DNA of 64,000 bases, taken from assembly GCF_004664715.2 (NCBI RefSeq), contig NC_051073.1, forward strand, positions 65,973,664 to 66,037,663, given 5' to 3'. The position numbers and the translations under genes were made by a program. This stretch comes from Peromyscus leucopus (Eukaryota; Chordata; Mammalia; Rodentia; Cricetidae). A model generated the notes under the pieces. That model was not told where the DNA came from and did not search any database. It was given only the letters and a program-made list of their open reading frames with translations. Below, piece by piece: positions 22,389-35,687 of this stretch (position 1 is the first letter of the stretch; each line of letters opens with the position of its first letter).

Positions 22389-25174
22389 GATTCCTTAATG
22401 AATGTGCTTAGCCTGGGGCCGCCTGGAGCTGCTGCTTCTGCAGCCAGGGTAAGTCATGGCTTCTTAGATACCACACTCCCTTTGGTTCTCTACACTTGAC
22501 AATACAAGGGGGACAATGTGCTCTGTGGGGGTCATGGTCTTTCCGCCACTTCTTGTACCCGCCATGCTTTCTCTGGAAGGTCTGACCCCGGTGTCTACCT
22601 CCTCTGGTCTCTTCCCCACCATCCAGGCAGGGTGGCACCATGTTCCTAGCATGTACAGGGCACATGTTATTTGCATGCTTCTTTTCCCTCCCCAGGCAGC
22701 TTTGGCTTTATAGACTCCCAAGGGTCACATCACAGGGTTTTGTAGCGTGGAGGAAATTAGGCACTGACCTGCAGATGTGTGACCAAGCGTCCCATAAGGC
22801 TTTTTCTGATTTGGAGAGCATGGACTGCATGCTGTCAGTTTATTAAACTCAGTCTGAGTCTTGGCAGTGGAAGAGTAGTGATGTAGGACCCAGGCCGCCA
22901 CTCAGTGCCATTACCTATAACCCACATGGTCTTGGGTGGGAGTCTTCAATTTGCCTGTTTGTAAACTGAGAGCAGTATCGTGCATTGACTGAGAGGATAG
23001 GAAGGAATTATTTTTTTAAGCTTTTAAAACAAAACAAAAAAAGACAAGAGTGGACAGTCCTCCATTTTTTTTTCTTTTTGCCTCGTGTAAGCTGGTAAGT
23101 ATGGGAGGCCTTACGTAAATCCCTTATTGGCACTTACTGGAAATGAACATCTAGAAAATTCTGAAGACCAGCTGGAATATAAAAGGAGCAGTGGGGAACT
23201 TGAAGGTGCCACTGTTTCCCCCTTTGATGCTGCGTTTACACTGTGTGTCCCTGAACACGCAGGGCCAGATCCCAGCTTCTTACATTATCTCTTTAATCTG
23301 TCCTTGAAATCCTCCTGCCTGTTCTCCTCACACTCAAATTTTATTACCGAAGGCAGCCTTTCAAAGGCCCTTTAGAAAACGTAATTATCCATGACTCAGC
23401 ATCACTTCTAAAGCCGGTCCTTGTTACTTCCTGGAAGCCACAGAATCTATTTCATTTCCAAATGTTCTTGGATTCGGGAAGGGGTTGAGGAGGACATCCC
23501 ATAGAGTGTCTGAGGAGACTGCGCTGAGTTGTCCCGGATCATTGATGATGGGCAATCCTGCAGGGGTATCAATACCATCCACTGGGAGTTCTCCGGGAAG
23601 TATCCCGACATGGCTCCATTTCAGTGTTACATTCTCAGAAGTGAGTTAGCTAAGCGCCCCGGCCAGGCAGGAGAGCTTTGCTTCAGCATCAATAGCATCA
23701 GTATGAAATAGGTTTTTGCTTGGTTAAAAAAATGGTAGGATCCATCAGCTAAATGAAGAATCTGGTTCTTTGAAGTGTACATGTTATTTCAGGCCTATGC
23801 GGAGTGCTCTGGAGGTTAAACAGAGTGGAACTTCTAGGCTTGTTTGGGGGAAGTCATTTTTATTTATTTTTTATTTGTACTATTGTTTTCAGATGGAAAA
23901 CATATCATATACATTTTAGGCCAGTTTAGAAATGCATGACCAGGTAGAAAGGAACACTTCAGAGTTGCTTCTTGGTAGTGGAAGCGTTCAGATTGGGCAA
24001 TCTTGAAAGTATTTACGACCCAGGCAATTCTGGAGTGGCAGATCTGTTCGTGCACTGTATCGTGATCACCCAGAGAGGCCAATTTTGGTTGTGTCATTAT
24101 TTACAGAAGAATAAAGTTCAACAGGCAGGAAAACCAGAGGGCACCCCAGGGAGCAGGAATTGCACTGAGACCTTGAGTCTGCCCAGCAAGCGGGCGAGGA
24201 GGCTCTGAGTGGGATGTGCCTGTGGGAGGGGGAGGGGGCCCTGAGGGTAGGGTGAGAAATGGAAGCCGCAGAGGGTTCTGAAGGCCCCCGTAAAGTACTA
24301 GTGATTTTGTCCCTGAACCATGGTGTCAGGTCTAACTCTACCAGGATTGCTCCTTTTGTGGACGTAATGGTTGGATCCACGCTGACCGGAAAGAGACCAG
24401 ACTCAGAATCTGAGATGTGATCATTCCCGAGTAGCTTTGGACAAGTCCCTTGACCTCTCCGACACCCCGTTTTGTCTCCTATGAAAATGGGGTTGGTGAG
24501 GATTAGGTTGGAAAAGAGAGGCGCAGCCCTCAGCGACGCCCACCCTTCCGGAGCGTTCTTAGGTAGTCATAACGCTAAGGCAGGACCCGGGAAGCTGCAT
24601 GTCTAATTTCCCTATGCTGCCACGTGGACCATGCCTGATGGCCACTGTCTCTTCTCTCTTCTCTGCTGATGGTGTCCTCTGAACCCCTAGAGAAGTTTGG
24701 AGTCTGTTCTTTTATTAACTCTTGGATCAGCGTAGTTATGATGGAACTTCAATTACTACTGTCACTGGTAATATTTTCCTCGGTATGTGAAGAAAAATGT
24801 TATTGATCTCAGTGAAAGTACCCAAGTAGTTCACTCACTCATTTACTCACACAACAAGTTTTTATGTAATATTTTCTGTGCTACAGTATTGTTAACGGCA
24901 AACTTTCTGTTCATATAGTAATTCAAAACTAGGATCTGAGTTACAAAGGAGAGAGAAATCAGTCCATACAGATGAAATATATTTATCTCATTGTTATATA
25001 GGTATTTGTTAATGTGGGTATGTGATATGTATTGCGTGTGTGTGTGATATGCGTTTGTACTTGTTTCTAATTAGCATAATTGTAAGCGTATATAGACTCA
25101 TTTCTATGTTTTGCATCCTACTACTATTTCCTGGCTGAGGATTTCAACTTCCCATCTTACCACTGTTTTTGTAT
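22389..25174. other. Mostly unique sequence with MIR relics
   Basis: MIR-like patches on the plus strand at 22905-22990 (catggtcttgggtggg, ttgcctgtttgtaaactgag) and 24395-24515 (tttggacaagtcccttgacc, atgaaaatggggttgg). No gene signal. Confidence 0.5.
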
Positions 25175-25285
25175 TTTTTTTTCCTCTGTGTAGTCCTGGC
25201 TGTCCGAGATCTCGCTCTGTAGACCAGGCTGGCCTTGAACTCACAGAGATCCGCTTGTCTCTGCCTCCCGAGTGCTGGGATTTAG
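25175..25285 (-). repeat. B1 SINE, 5'-truncated
   Basis: T-rich start, 'gtagaccaggctggccttg', 'gagatccgcttgtctctgcc', 'gagtgctgggattta'. The 5' head of B1 is missing. Confidence 0.92.
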
Positions 25286-26952
25286 TCTTACCATCAGCAA
25301 CAAGGTAAGAAATCACACTGTGCCGTCTTCCCTTCCGTTGAGGAGGAAGAAATCGGTAGGCCTCTGTCGGTTCTGAGTTTTACCTCTGCCGCTACTGTGT
25401 ACCACATGGACTTTGCCATTGACTTTGTAAGCAGTTTATTCCACTCACATTAACTGTGCAGTGTCCACCTCAACCTGAGTAGAGACTGATAAACTCAGTA
25501 CTTGATCCTAAGGGACCCATCATATGTAAAAGACACACACGGATAATTGACGTAACATACGGCAGTCAGCGCTAAGTATGATGTGAAGAATAAATCAGAG
25601 TGGAGAGAGAGAGAACGAGAACCCAGTGGGTAGAGAATGAGAGAAGTCTTCAGTGTCGCACTGTACGTGGGTTCCTTGCGTCATGGTTTTGACCCAGGAG
25701 GCTAATGAACTCATCACGGAGACTGGAATAATGCTTATCAGTTGAGATCAGATCTCGTTAGAGCAACTCAAAAAGATGGTCCCGCACTGGAGTTTGCTGT
25801 AGGTTTTTCACTGACAGCGCATCTGCAGGGCTCACAGGGTCTAGGTGAGATGCCTCACATGTTGGGTTGTTCAGAAGGAGGCTGCCTCGTAGGCTTTACA
25901 ATAACGGCGGAGAACCGCTGCCTTCGCCGCCCTTGGAAAGTGTCCATAGACTCTTGGCTCAGGAAGTGTTTGGGGTGCATTTATAGAATGCTGTTTCTTT
26001 TCCCTATAGCACAAAGAAAGGAAGGTGGAGGGAGAGGAGGGGAGGGAGGGGGGGGCGTGAGAAAGCAAACCCGTGATCAGTTCCTCAGTTGAGCCCCTTT
26101 GCATTGTCCAAATGGACAACATGTCCCCCCCACACACACCTCAAGTTACAAGCAGCTGAACTGAATTAGGAAAACAGCCCCTCGGCTGCTGAGACCTGGC
26201 CTGCCAAATTCTCAGCTGGCCGGAGTTTTATGGCTCCGTTATAAACCCCTGAAAAGTGAGGCAGAGAATGGAAACATTGACATAACCTGGACTCCCAGGA
26301 GTGCTTGTGGCACCCTAATTATCCTTTGGGCTCGCTGGCCCCAGTTTCCTCTCCCTGGGCTGGCAACCACCACTGCCGTGGCTCTGCCTGTCTTGGGCAC
26401 TGGAGGTTGGAAGCTGGGGTTTGCTGGGAATAATAAGATAGTGTCTGCTGGTGGGAAGCTCCCTGTTCCATACATGTGAGCCCCTCCCTCTCGCCTCCCC
26501 TCCCTTGTTCCCCCCCACCTCCGCCCCGCACCACCTCCCCAACCCCACTCCCCCTCAAAAAGGCAGAACAGTTCAGTTGGTTGTAAAAATTAATGAGTTC
26601 AGATACAGACTTGCCTTATTCCGGTCCAGCTGCGTAACCAGGGCGATTCCGACCAGCATTCTAGACGCTGACATCAGCTCCACACCCCGGCACAATGCTG
26701 CTCTGTTTGATCTCAGAAACAGATCGGGCTCCTGGGCTTTGTACATCCTGCTTCCTCCCTACGTAAACTCATTTTATGACCCACCAGGAGAACGCATCTT
26801 GGCTGGTCTCTCCCCAGGCCACCAATACCAGAGGATCTGGCCCCGCGGTGGACTCCTCTTTTACCAGCTGGACACTTTGGTTCCACTTTCCTGGCCTTCC
26901 TGAGGTTTTCTCCTCACCCCCACCCCACCTCCAGGCGTTGACAACTAGCGGA
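25286..26952. other. Unique sequence, nothing identified
   Basis: A G-rich strand at 26030-26055 has four or more G-runs separated by short loops. The frame at 26451-26903 (plus, 150 codons) runs through a C-rich tract opposite open minus frames. Confidence 0.5.
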
Positions 26953-27165
26953 GGATGATGGTGATAATGATTTCACTACTTTCCATTTGCACAGCTCTGT
27001 ACCATGCACTCAACATGCTGCTGAGTGTTTTCCTGATTTGCGGCGCAACATCACCCTGGGTGGTAGGAGCGCTGTATCTATTACGTAGATAAAGGAAGGT
27101 TGGTAGAGCTGGTCAGGGCAGAACCAGGAGCAAATTCCAGCAGCCCTGACTCCTAGTAAAAGTCC
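26953..27165 (-). repeat. MIR SINE
   Basis: 'tttccatttgcacagctctg', 'accatgcactcaacatgctg', 'agtgttttcctgatttg', then 'gtagataaaggaaggttgg' follow the antisense MIR consensus. Confidence 0.65.
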
Positions 27166-29034
27166 TCATGCCATGTACTGGGTGTGACTCCTTGGTGCAG
27201 GCTCCTGGGACTGGAGCTGGAGGGAGGCTCTGTAGACTCACTTTCTGTCGGGCTGAAGGAGAAGGGAGAAGGAAGAAGGAGAAGATGTGTGTGAAGGCGC
27301 AGCCGCTCACACGCCATCTCCACCCTCCTGCAGAACGCTGCCTCCTCTTCATCTCCCTCCGCTGGAGCACCAGACAGACTTCTTGCACACAGCAGCCAGA
27401 AGCACAAACCCCAGAGAGGTGTGTTAAGTGGCTCCCTAAAGTGTTTCCAGGGGAAGTCACTTGAACAGAGGCCAAAAGCTTTAGAAACAACAGAGGGGCA
27501 TAAACTTGGGTACAGGCAGAGTTTGCAGGAGTCTTGGGGTAAATGCTATAGAAGTATGCAGGAGAAGAAGAGGGGATATTAGGGTGTCTGTCTGTCTACC
27601 ACATCTGCCATGTCTAAGTGCTAAGCACAGAGAGTGTGGCTTAAACAGTTCTGAAGGCTGGGAGTCTAGATCAAAGCACCAGCAAGGCCATGTTCCCTGG
27701 GGACTCTATCAGAGTCACCTACTCTAACTTCCGGTGGTGTCTGTCCATAGGGACTAGTCACGTTGAATCAGGGCCCCACCCAAAGGTAACAAAGTCATAC
27801 TAGATTGCTGATTGGCAGTGGTCAGGAGGATATAATCCAATGATCAGGTCCATATAAGAAGAGAGCATACCTTCATGGCACTCGTTTACACTTGCCAAAG
27901 ATGCAAATTCACATTGATAGATTCTGGGGATGAGGGGTGAGGACCTCGACCTCTTTCAGCAGGGAACAGTGGAACCCTGGATAGATCTGATGTCTCTTTC
28001 ATGGCTGCCCTATGGCTTGTCCCTATTCAGAAGCTAGGGGATTGGTTTGGTTCCTAAAGAGCCAGTAACAGGAGTTACGGGACACTGTCCTACTTGTTCA
28101 CATGTTTCTGCCTCTTTCCTCACATCCCCTCAATCTGTGTAGTGATCCTAGACACGGCAGAGCTTAGAATTCCCATTTCGCAGTCGAAGAAACGGAAGGA
28201 AGAGCCGGTTGCTCCTTGCTTGAGGCTGGTGATACTGCAGAGCGGCAAGTATCAATTCCCACTCACCAAGCGCAGCCCCCCCCCTCCCCCCGATTCTACA
28301 AGAATGAGTCTCAGAGAAGTCAATGAACCTGCCATGGACCCCCACAGGGAAACAGCTGGAGTGCAGATCCCATAGCCCATGCTCATTCCATTTCATTTTA
28401 TCTTAATGTGCCGCTGACCTCACCTTAACCCTGGTGTAGATGCTGGGAGCCAGGGCCCCGCATAGCCATCTCTTAAAGCCTCTGTGAGCACAGTTGCAGA
28501 ATCGACAGTTTCTGGAGCTTTCCTTTCTCGCGGTCCTGCTTCAGCACCACCGGACAGCATGGCTCCCTTTCAAGACTTGCTCCCTTACGTGGGAAGCATA
28601 AGGACTATAAGGATTCCGGGGACACTGAGGTTTTAAGGCATTTCTGAGAGTGTGTAGGTTATAAATATCCTGTCTTCTTTTTTTTTTTTTTTTCCAGAAG
28701 GTTCTAAAGCATTCTGGAAAAGACCATGTTTCAGCAACCAAGACGCATTGTTAGATTGCCTCTGGTCTCAGGCGCGGTTGTCCTTCTCGGTCTCCCATAA
28801 GCCTGTGCGAGGGTTGACATGGGAGCGATGTGGCTGCCAATCACCGAAGACCCTCCCACCCTGACACTGGCGCTTTTGGCTGTGTTCTGCCAGGGTTGTG
28901 ATGGATGAACCGCTGCGTGAGTTCTGAGCTTTATCCATATGGCTGGCTGCCCTTGGTGGAGAACATTCTCTTTTTTTTGTTGTTGTTTTCTGTCATCTTT
29001 AAGTTATGTATTCCTTGTTTATTCTTTTTTTTAA
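27166..29034. other. Unique sequence with a MIR relic
   Basis: The 28120-28260 region ('gtagtgatcctagacacg', 'aattcccatttcgcagtcg', 'aagaaacggaaggaag') is a likely antisense MIR. A poly-T run lies at 28676-28694. No gene signal. Confidence 0.5.
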
Positions 29035-29095
29035 TTTATTTATTTATTTCATTTATTTATTTATTCATTTATTCCTTTATTTATTTACTTATTGC
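29035..29095. repeat. (ATTT)n simple repeat
   Basis: Imperfect ATTT tetranucleotides with CATT and CTTT variants. Confidence 0.9.
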
Positions 29096-30259
29096 CACAT
29101 TTGAAGCAAGCTTTAATTAAATATTGGACAGGTCCATACCCGGGTTCCCTGGAAATACCCCCCCCTCCCTGTTTATTCTTACAGGTGCACAGTCCCATAG
29201 AACTTCAATCTACAAACCCAAAGTGTGATATATATGAATTTTGAGGAACATAATCCTATGTGAAGCAAAGCCTATATGTTGTTGCTTTTGAATTTCATTG
29301 TGGATGAAGAATGTGAGGACAATAATTCTCATTTCTTAAACAAATAGCAAGATTCCACTGGACACAAGGTGCTGTGCTGTGCCTGTTTGTGTTCTGAGTG
29401 TGTGTGTTGTTGTGTTTTTTGTGTGTGTCGTGGGTCAGGTCACAAATGGAAGTAGAGTGAAGACAAACACTACAGGAAGCTGTAAGAGATGAACAACCGA
29501 GTCAGGGGAAAGGCTGTCATGGTTCTCTGAGGACAAGAGAACTGGAGAAGACTTAGGAAAGAGTTCACACATAGGAGGATGGAGAAGAGGCCATTTGGAA
29601 GCACACAGGAAGGAAGGGGGCTTGGGCATTCCAAACTGAGCCAATAGCTTGAACACGCAGAAGCTCAGAATGGAGGGAAATGAATCCGTGGGCCAGGGTG
29701 TGCTCAGGGACCCCCCTGCTTTGATCAAGGAGGACCTGGACTTCTAAGGTCCGGGATCCAAAGGTGACTGGCAGAGTCGCAGGGCCGGGTCCTAGCTCCT
29801 TCATGGCCTGGGTTGGTGCCAGAACAGGCCCAGGAGGAACAAGGTCTGTTTACCTACGCTGCTTCCTCGATGGTGAAGCAGAGTCAGAAGCAAATCTTGC
29901 CACAGCCAGCCATCGGCTAGAGCAAGAAGAGATGGGTTTTCTGGGTCAGCCTGCTCCTTTTCCTGCCGGGTTACACTGGGAATTCGGTGCGTGGACCATT
30001 GTATCTGAAGACTAGAAACCGTCCTGCCTCACATACTTTTGTTTACACCTAATTATTGTAACTGATCTCTCCTTGAGGAAACACCACTGAAGAAAACTAT
30101 GCAAACAAAGGCACATATAATGATTTTGAATTGTATTGTTCAATTATTTTCTTCATTGTTGTTTTTTTTTCCAAACACATATATTTAGTTTTATTTAAAA
30201 ATTAATGTTGGTTTGATTTTAGAGAGCTATTCTCTAAAGGACGTTTTAAGGTTTGTTTT

Positions 30260-30305
<46 letters not shown>

Positions 30306-32135
30306 ACAGTTTTCTACTAAAGAAGTTTTCTGTCCTGTTGCCAAGCTGTTTTCCATTTGTGGTGGATTTTCCTTTTCTAGCTGGTAATTATTTCAGGGCT
30401 GCTGTTCTGGTTTCCAGGCATAAGAGCTGAAGGGTCCCCTGAAGAAGGATGAAAAAAGCTGCGTCTGTATGGGGACCCGCCACCAGGAGCCTCAGAAGGG
30501 AGCACCCCCCCACACACACACTCACTCACTTCCCATGGATTAGCCTGGGTTTAGTCCCAATCAGAACATCTGAGAACCAGCAAGACAGGGCTGTCAGGAG
30601 GGCCCACCCTGGCTGGGCTGAGGCTCTGACCAAGTAAACACGATTGGAAAGGGCCAGCGAGCTTAAAAGTAAAACTGTAAATGATCCCATCTGTGAGTCT
30701 TGGCTGATTACTCCTCTGGGGTGGACCAGAGAGGGGGCACCAGAAGAGAGGGTCTCTTGTGCTTTGAACAAGATGCGGCTACAGTCTTGCATCTATGTTT
30801 GGGGGTGTTTTCCAAGTGAAAGTTCATTAGGGAGACAGGAAAGCACGTTCCACTAATATCCATCAAAGAAGGGCTTGAGTTTCAAAGCTTAGAGGAAATT
30901 CAATAGTGCTGAAGTAAACGGCATGCAAAGGGGTCTCCTGGCCCTGAAAAGCAAAAAGAAGCAGGGATGTGACTTGGATTATTTTTTTTTAAGCCAACTT
31001 TTATTTGGGACAAATAAGTGCATCTCAGGAAAATGGGTGGGTCCTGGGCACTCTTACAGGGGCAGCTTGAACCAAACAGTCCAGAACGTTTGAGTTTTCT
31101 TGCCTCCTAGTTCCTTCTGTGGGTAGCAAACCTGAAGGGCTCAGAGTTCCCCACACTTGGTTCTTGCCTGTCATGACGATGGTTATTAATACTTATCGAA
31201 TTAGAGAATAGTGCCAGAGTGAAGTCTAAACTGGAGCTGGGCATTAGGTGGGCTGCTGAATAGAATATAAAGAGAGATACCTGAGAGACAGGGCACCTGA
31301 GCGGCTCCACAGAGACCCGGGCTTGGGAGCAGCATGACTTTGTATCTGTCCAGGAAATGGGCCAGATCCTGGGGAGCACTAGCCAGACCCCTGACTTGAG
31401 GGGTGGTCTGAACGGGGTGAAAATGCCTTCCCAAGGGCTGGCTTTGTCATCAAAGGTATGGTTTCAAATCCCAGTGTTAGCTCTCTCTGGTTATCTCTGT
31501 AAAATGAAACATCATCCCCTTGAATGAGCAGATATGCAGAAGAAATGTGGTACTGTCTGTGTTTACAAATCACAGTGCTGGGCACACAGTAAGTAGGCGG
31601 TAACTATGTGGCAGGTCTATTTCCTGTGAACTTTTTAGAGAATGGGGACACCAAGGTTTGGGAAGTATCTACCCCATGTTCACATGCTAAGATAATAGGC
31701 CCTCTGTGTTGGGGGTAGCGCTGGCTGTTGACTTAAGGCCACACTGGTAGATACCTGACCGGAGGAGCTGAGCATGGGAGAGACAAACACCACTTGCTCT
31801 CCAGTGACTTCTTTATTTGTCCCAAATTCATTTTGATACCGTGACTTGCAATGGCATCTATGATGGTAATTTTAAGTATATGAAGAAGTCTATGACTTTA
31901 AATTTACTCCAGGCCTTGGATCTTACCAGTGTGTATACTCAGGTCTCTGCAGAGTAAGGAGTTCCCTCAATCTCCTGTAGAAAAGCTCGTTAAGACAGGA
32001 AGTAAACAATTCAAAGTAGCTTCAGGAAGTCCCCAAAACTGACCAGTTTTTTACTAGGTCCCTCCCTCTCCAAGAATATATAAACAGCCAAAAAGAGTAA
32101 GAATCACCCTCAGACAAATTAATGGCAAAGAAGAG
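29096..32135. other. Unique sequence, T38 run and a MIR relic
   Basis: A T38 homopolymer occupies 30263-30300. Region 31435-31615 ('gtttcaaatcccagtg', 'tctctgtaaaatgaaac', 'gtgctgggcacacagtaag') is a plus-strand MIR. Otherwise nothing recognisable. Confidence 0.55.
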
Positions 32136-32509
32136 TGCTGTGGGATGTCTTTCTGTATGCTGTGAATATGGGTTGCTCTGATTGGTTGATAAATAAAGCT
32201 GCATTAGCCTATGGCAGGGCAGGATAAAGTTAGGCAGTACATTCAAACTAAAGACAAAACGAAGAAGGATGGAGTCAGGGAGATGCCAGCCCACCGCCCA
32301 AGGAGCAACAAGATGCCAGCAGACAGTAACACCATGGCCACATGGCAACATATAGATCAGTAGAAATGGGTTGGGTTAAGTTATAAGAACTAGCTAGCTA
32401 GAAGCCTGACCCATAGACCATATAGTTTGTAAGCAAAATAAGCCTCTGTGTGTTTACTTGGAACCAAGCAGCTGCAGGCCAGGCAGAACCAGAGAAAATT
32501 ATGGCTATG
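32136..32509. repeat. Solo ERV LTR (class II-like)
   Basis: Starts TGCTGTGGGATG and ends near GGCTATG. Flanked by gaagag (32130-32135) and gaagaa (32510-32515), a 6-bp target duplication with one mismatch, as expected for ERVK-type integration. Inside it shares 'tctgattggttgataaataaa', 'gtagaaatgggttggg' (quoted in part) and 'gtttgtaagcaaaataag' with the LTR at 53003. The CA end has decayed to TG. Orientation not assigned. Confidence 0.8.
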
Positions 32510-32526
32510 GAAGAATCTTAAACAAG

Positions 32527-32735
32527 ACAAGCTGGGGCTGGAAAGATGACTCAGAGGTTAAGAGCACTGGCTACTCTTCCAGAGGACTTAGGTTCAATTC
32601 CCAGCACCCACATGGCAGCTAACAACTGTCTGTAACAACAACATTTGACACCCTCACACAGACATACATGCAGGCAAGACACCAGTGAAAATAAAATAAA
32701 AATTAAAAAAAAAAAAAAAAAAAAAGAAAAAAAAG
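32527..32735 (+). repeat. B2 SINE
   Basis: 'ggggctggaaagatgactc' A-box head, 'aagagcactggctactcttcc', 'gttcaattcccagcaccc' B-box, 'acatacatgcaggcaag', 'aataaaataaaa' and an A-rich tail. Confidence 0.96.
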
Positions 32736-33020
32736 CAGAAACCAGCCGAGCTGCCCGGAAGAGGTTTAGACAAACTGAATTACCTGGAAAGGACACTCTC
32801 CAACCTGTTGAACCATCTGCAAGCTGTGCATTGTGCTCCAGGTTCCCAGATTTTGTGAGCTGTCACTCATGCTGGGGTGGGCTTTGAACCTGTGCCTGTA
32901 AGTAACCCCTCACCTATATTCTTGTATGTCATCCCAATAAAACTCGGGGTTTACTAAGTTGGATTTCAGTGGTATCTGTGCTTTGTATGTCTGTTATGGG
33001 CTTCCTATCTGAGGTGAGTT

Positions 33021-33021
<1 letters not shown>
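32736..33021. other. Unique sequence, nothing identified
   Basis: An 'ccaataaaactcggggttt' stretch near 32935 resembles an old LTR polyadenylation region, but no boundaries are visible. Confidence 0.4.
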
Positions 33022-33065
<44 letters not shown>

Positions 33066-33127
33066 CACACAGAAGAGAAAGAGAAAGAAGAAGAAGAGAG
33101 AGAAGAGAGAGAGAGAGAGAGGAGACA
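33022..33127. repeat. (TG)n and (GA)n/(GAAG)n simple repeats
   Basis: TG run at 33022-33065, then a purine-only AGAAG/GA tract at 33071-33127. Confidence 0.93.
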
Positions 33128-33544
33128 GAGACAGACACAAAGAGAGGTCTCCCCAGGAAAAGTCTGTCACAACACCAAGTTGAGGAGTCAGCCTCTCCCG
33201 GAGGTTCCACTCTCTGCCACTAACATTTTCTCACAACCCCTATCATTCAGTATTCAGAGTCTCAAATCCTAGACAAACCGTCCTGATTTGTCTTGTTGGG
33301 CAACTTAGAAAAAGTGGGATTGGAAGAAATGAAATAGCTCATATTGATAACCGTCTATTAATAAGAAACAGAAACAATGTAAAGAAAAGCGAGAGGTCAG
33401 AGCTCAAGCTAAAATTCACCTTCGCTGCGTGTCCAGCTTCCGAAAGAGCTACTTCTGTCTGTTCGTTTTTTTTATAGTATGTTGTTCTGCTTCTCATTGT
33501 TGTACCCAAACAATGACTGCTCGTCACTGTCTGAATGTACAGCC

Positions 33545-33634
33545 CTAGTTTAAGGCATATGTCTCCAATGCTGGCTGTATCCTGAACACAGAGATCTATG
33601 GGATTAAAGGCGTGTGCCACCACCGCCACAATCT
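33545..33634 (-). repeat. B1 fragment
   Basis: 'gaacacagagatctatggg' joined to 'attaaaggcgtgtgccacc': a B1 head with an internal deletion of the central part. Confidence 0.65.
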
Positions 33635-35213
33635 GTCTATGGCTCTAATAGCTCTGACCCCCGGGCAACTTATTTATTAAATACAATCAATCAATTTCAG
33701 TACAATTAGATACCAACAGTCAGAGAGAAGACCACCACTGATTGTGTTGGTCAGCTGCCATTGTTAGAAACGCACTGCACACCAGCTCCTATACAGTGTC
33801 CATGCTGCAAAGATGAACTAAAGTTTGTCTCTCCTCTCAAAATGAGTGGCTTCTTTGAGCTCTTGATGCTGGCTGAAATCTGAAAGCATCTAGCAAATTG
33901 CAATAGTAAGATTTAAACATACATTATTCTTAAATGAAAACTTTGGTTTTGTTTAAAAGTATGGTGGCAAATGGGGACATCTACTTAGATAATTCTAATG
34001 ATAGTCACAGGAATGCCCAGGAGTGGTAGGAGAATGGTAAGGCGGGTGAGATGTGCTTGCATTTAGATAAAGCTTTCCAGAGATGCAGCTTGGGTAGGAT
34101 TTATAAATCAGTTCCCATGTGAAGAGCAGGCAAAACCCACTGGAAAGTGGAAGCTGAGACTTGACTTTGTTGGAGGTAGATGGTGACCTTCGTGCTACCT
34201 CTGGGTTTGGGTCTCAGCTCTGTCCTTTGTCCCCTGAGAGTACCTGGACAGAGCTCTTTGTCTTCTTGGGTCTCGATTTCCAATGCACATCTCAGTGGGG
34301 GATAATTTTAAGATTCTGTCTACACTCAAAATGGATTCTGTGTCCTGCCAAAGCCTAGAGTAATGATGCCTTCTAGGGGTAGAAGGGCTCTTGGTGGCTA
34401 ATATGCCAGCTCCTGGCACCTCCTTTCTACTCATGGAATCAGGAGTTGATGTTGCTATGCTCCCGCTCTGTGCTCTACGTGATGGTATGGTGATGGATTG
34501 GGGGTGCCATTGTGACTGGGGGCAGCTTCCAGGATGTATGCAGCTGTCATGGTTTCTGCCAGTCACAACCCCAAAGTAGTCGATGGGGAGAGGTTTGTCA
34601 GGTGTGTGGTTGATCTACCTGGGTGAAGGAGGTGGGGAGAGTGGTCGCTTGGAAGACAGCAGCACGCCACCAGCTGAGATGTGCTGAGGGCTTCGCATTA
34701 CTCAGAGGGCGAGTCCCTACCCATTTTAGACCCAAAGCAAATTCTTCAAGCCCTGTTGTAGTTGGCTAACAGCAATCCCCAAACCACAGGCTCCAGAGAG
34801 ATGAGCCAGCGTTCCACACGAAGCCACCCACCCACGGGAGAAGAGAGTCGGGGGAAGGAAGCCTGGCCCAGGGTCCTGCGTGTTTGGAGTCAAATAGCTT
34901 TTAGAGCTTCATGGTGAGTCCTCAAGCAAAATCCGGTCCATGTTCACAACTGGGCCGAGGATTAGTTGGCCCTCCTTAAAGTCAAAATCCAAGAGTTGCC
35001 AGTCCATTCTTCGTGTCCCCAGACAGTGTCCTGCTGAGGAGGTGGGGCTTGGGAAGTTCTCTCTACATGGTAGTCAGATTGTTCCCGTTCCACTTAGATG
35101 TTCTTCAGACTTCGTTTTGAAAGATAATTCTGTTAATATACTTCCTCTGGAGTGGAGGAAAGGCTTGCCATTGTCTATGAACGGGCTAACGCGAGAAATA
35201 AAGCCTCCCTGGA
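33635..35213. other. Unique sequence with a MIR relic
   Basis: Region 34160-34335 ('gtttgggtctcagctctgtc', 'tcttgggtctcgatttcc') is a plausible plus-strand MIR. No gene signal. Confidence 0.5.
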
Positions 35214-35345
35214 CATGACTGTGCATGTCTTTAATACCAGCGCTCAACAGACAGATCTCTCTGAGTTCGAGGCCAGCTTGGTCTATAGAGTGAGTTCCAG
35301 GACAGCCAGGGCTACACAAAGAAGCCCTGTCTCCATAAAACAAAC
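35214..35345 (+). repeat. B1 SINE, 5' head degraded
   Basis: 'gtgcatgtctttaatacc', 'gagttcgaggccagcttgg', 'gttccaggacagccaggg' and 'gaagccctgtctcc', then an AG-rich tail to about 35403. Confidence 0.92.
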
Positions 35346-35635
35346 AACAGTTTAAAAAATAAAAAGAAAGAAGAAAAAAAGAAGAGGGAAATAAGAAAAG
35401 AAAATGAATGGATATCTGAGTGTCTCACAGGCAAGCTGCACTGAGAATCTCCTGGGGATCAGTGCTACAGCAAGAGAGAAAACACCAAGGAATCACGTGG
35501 GTCGGGTGCCTTTGTAACTTCTCAAATTCAAAAGAAACCTCCATACCATCCATTTAAAGCTCAGCCTGAGAAGAGATCACACTGGATTCCCAGGCTTCAG
35601 ACCCTGCAGACTTTGAACCTACTTGTGGGTGCCGA

Positions 35636-35636
<1 letters not shown>

Positions 35637-35687
<51 letters not shown>
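35637..35687. repeat. (CA)n microsatellite
   Basis: About 25 perfect AC units. Confidence 0.97.

Noticed and set aside
31001..31828. 15-bp inverted match atttgggacaaataa at both ends of an 800-bp interval
   Set aside because: A match of this length is expected by chance a few times in 64 kb, and nothing else supports an element.
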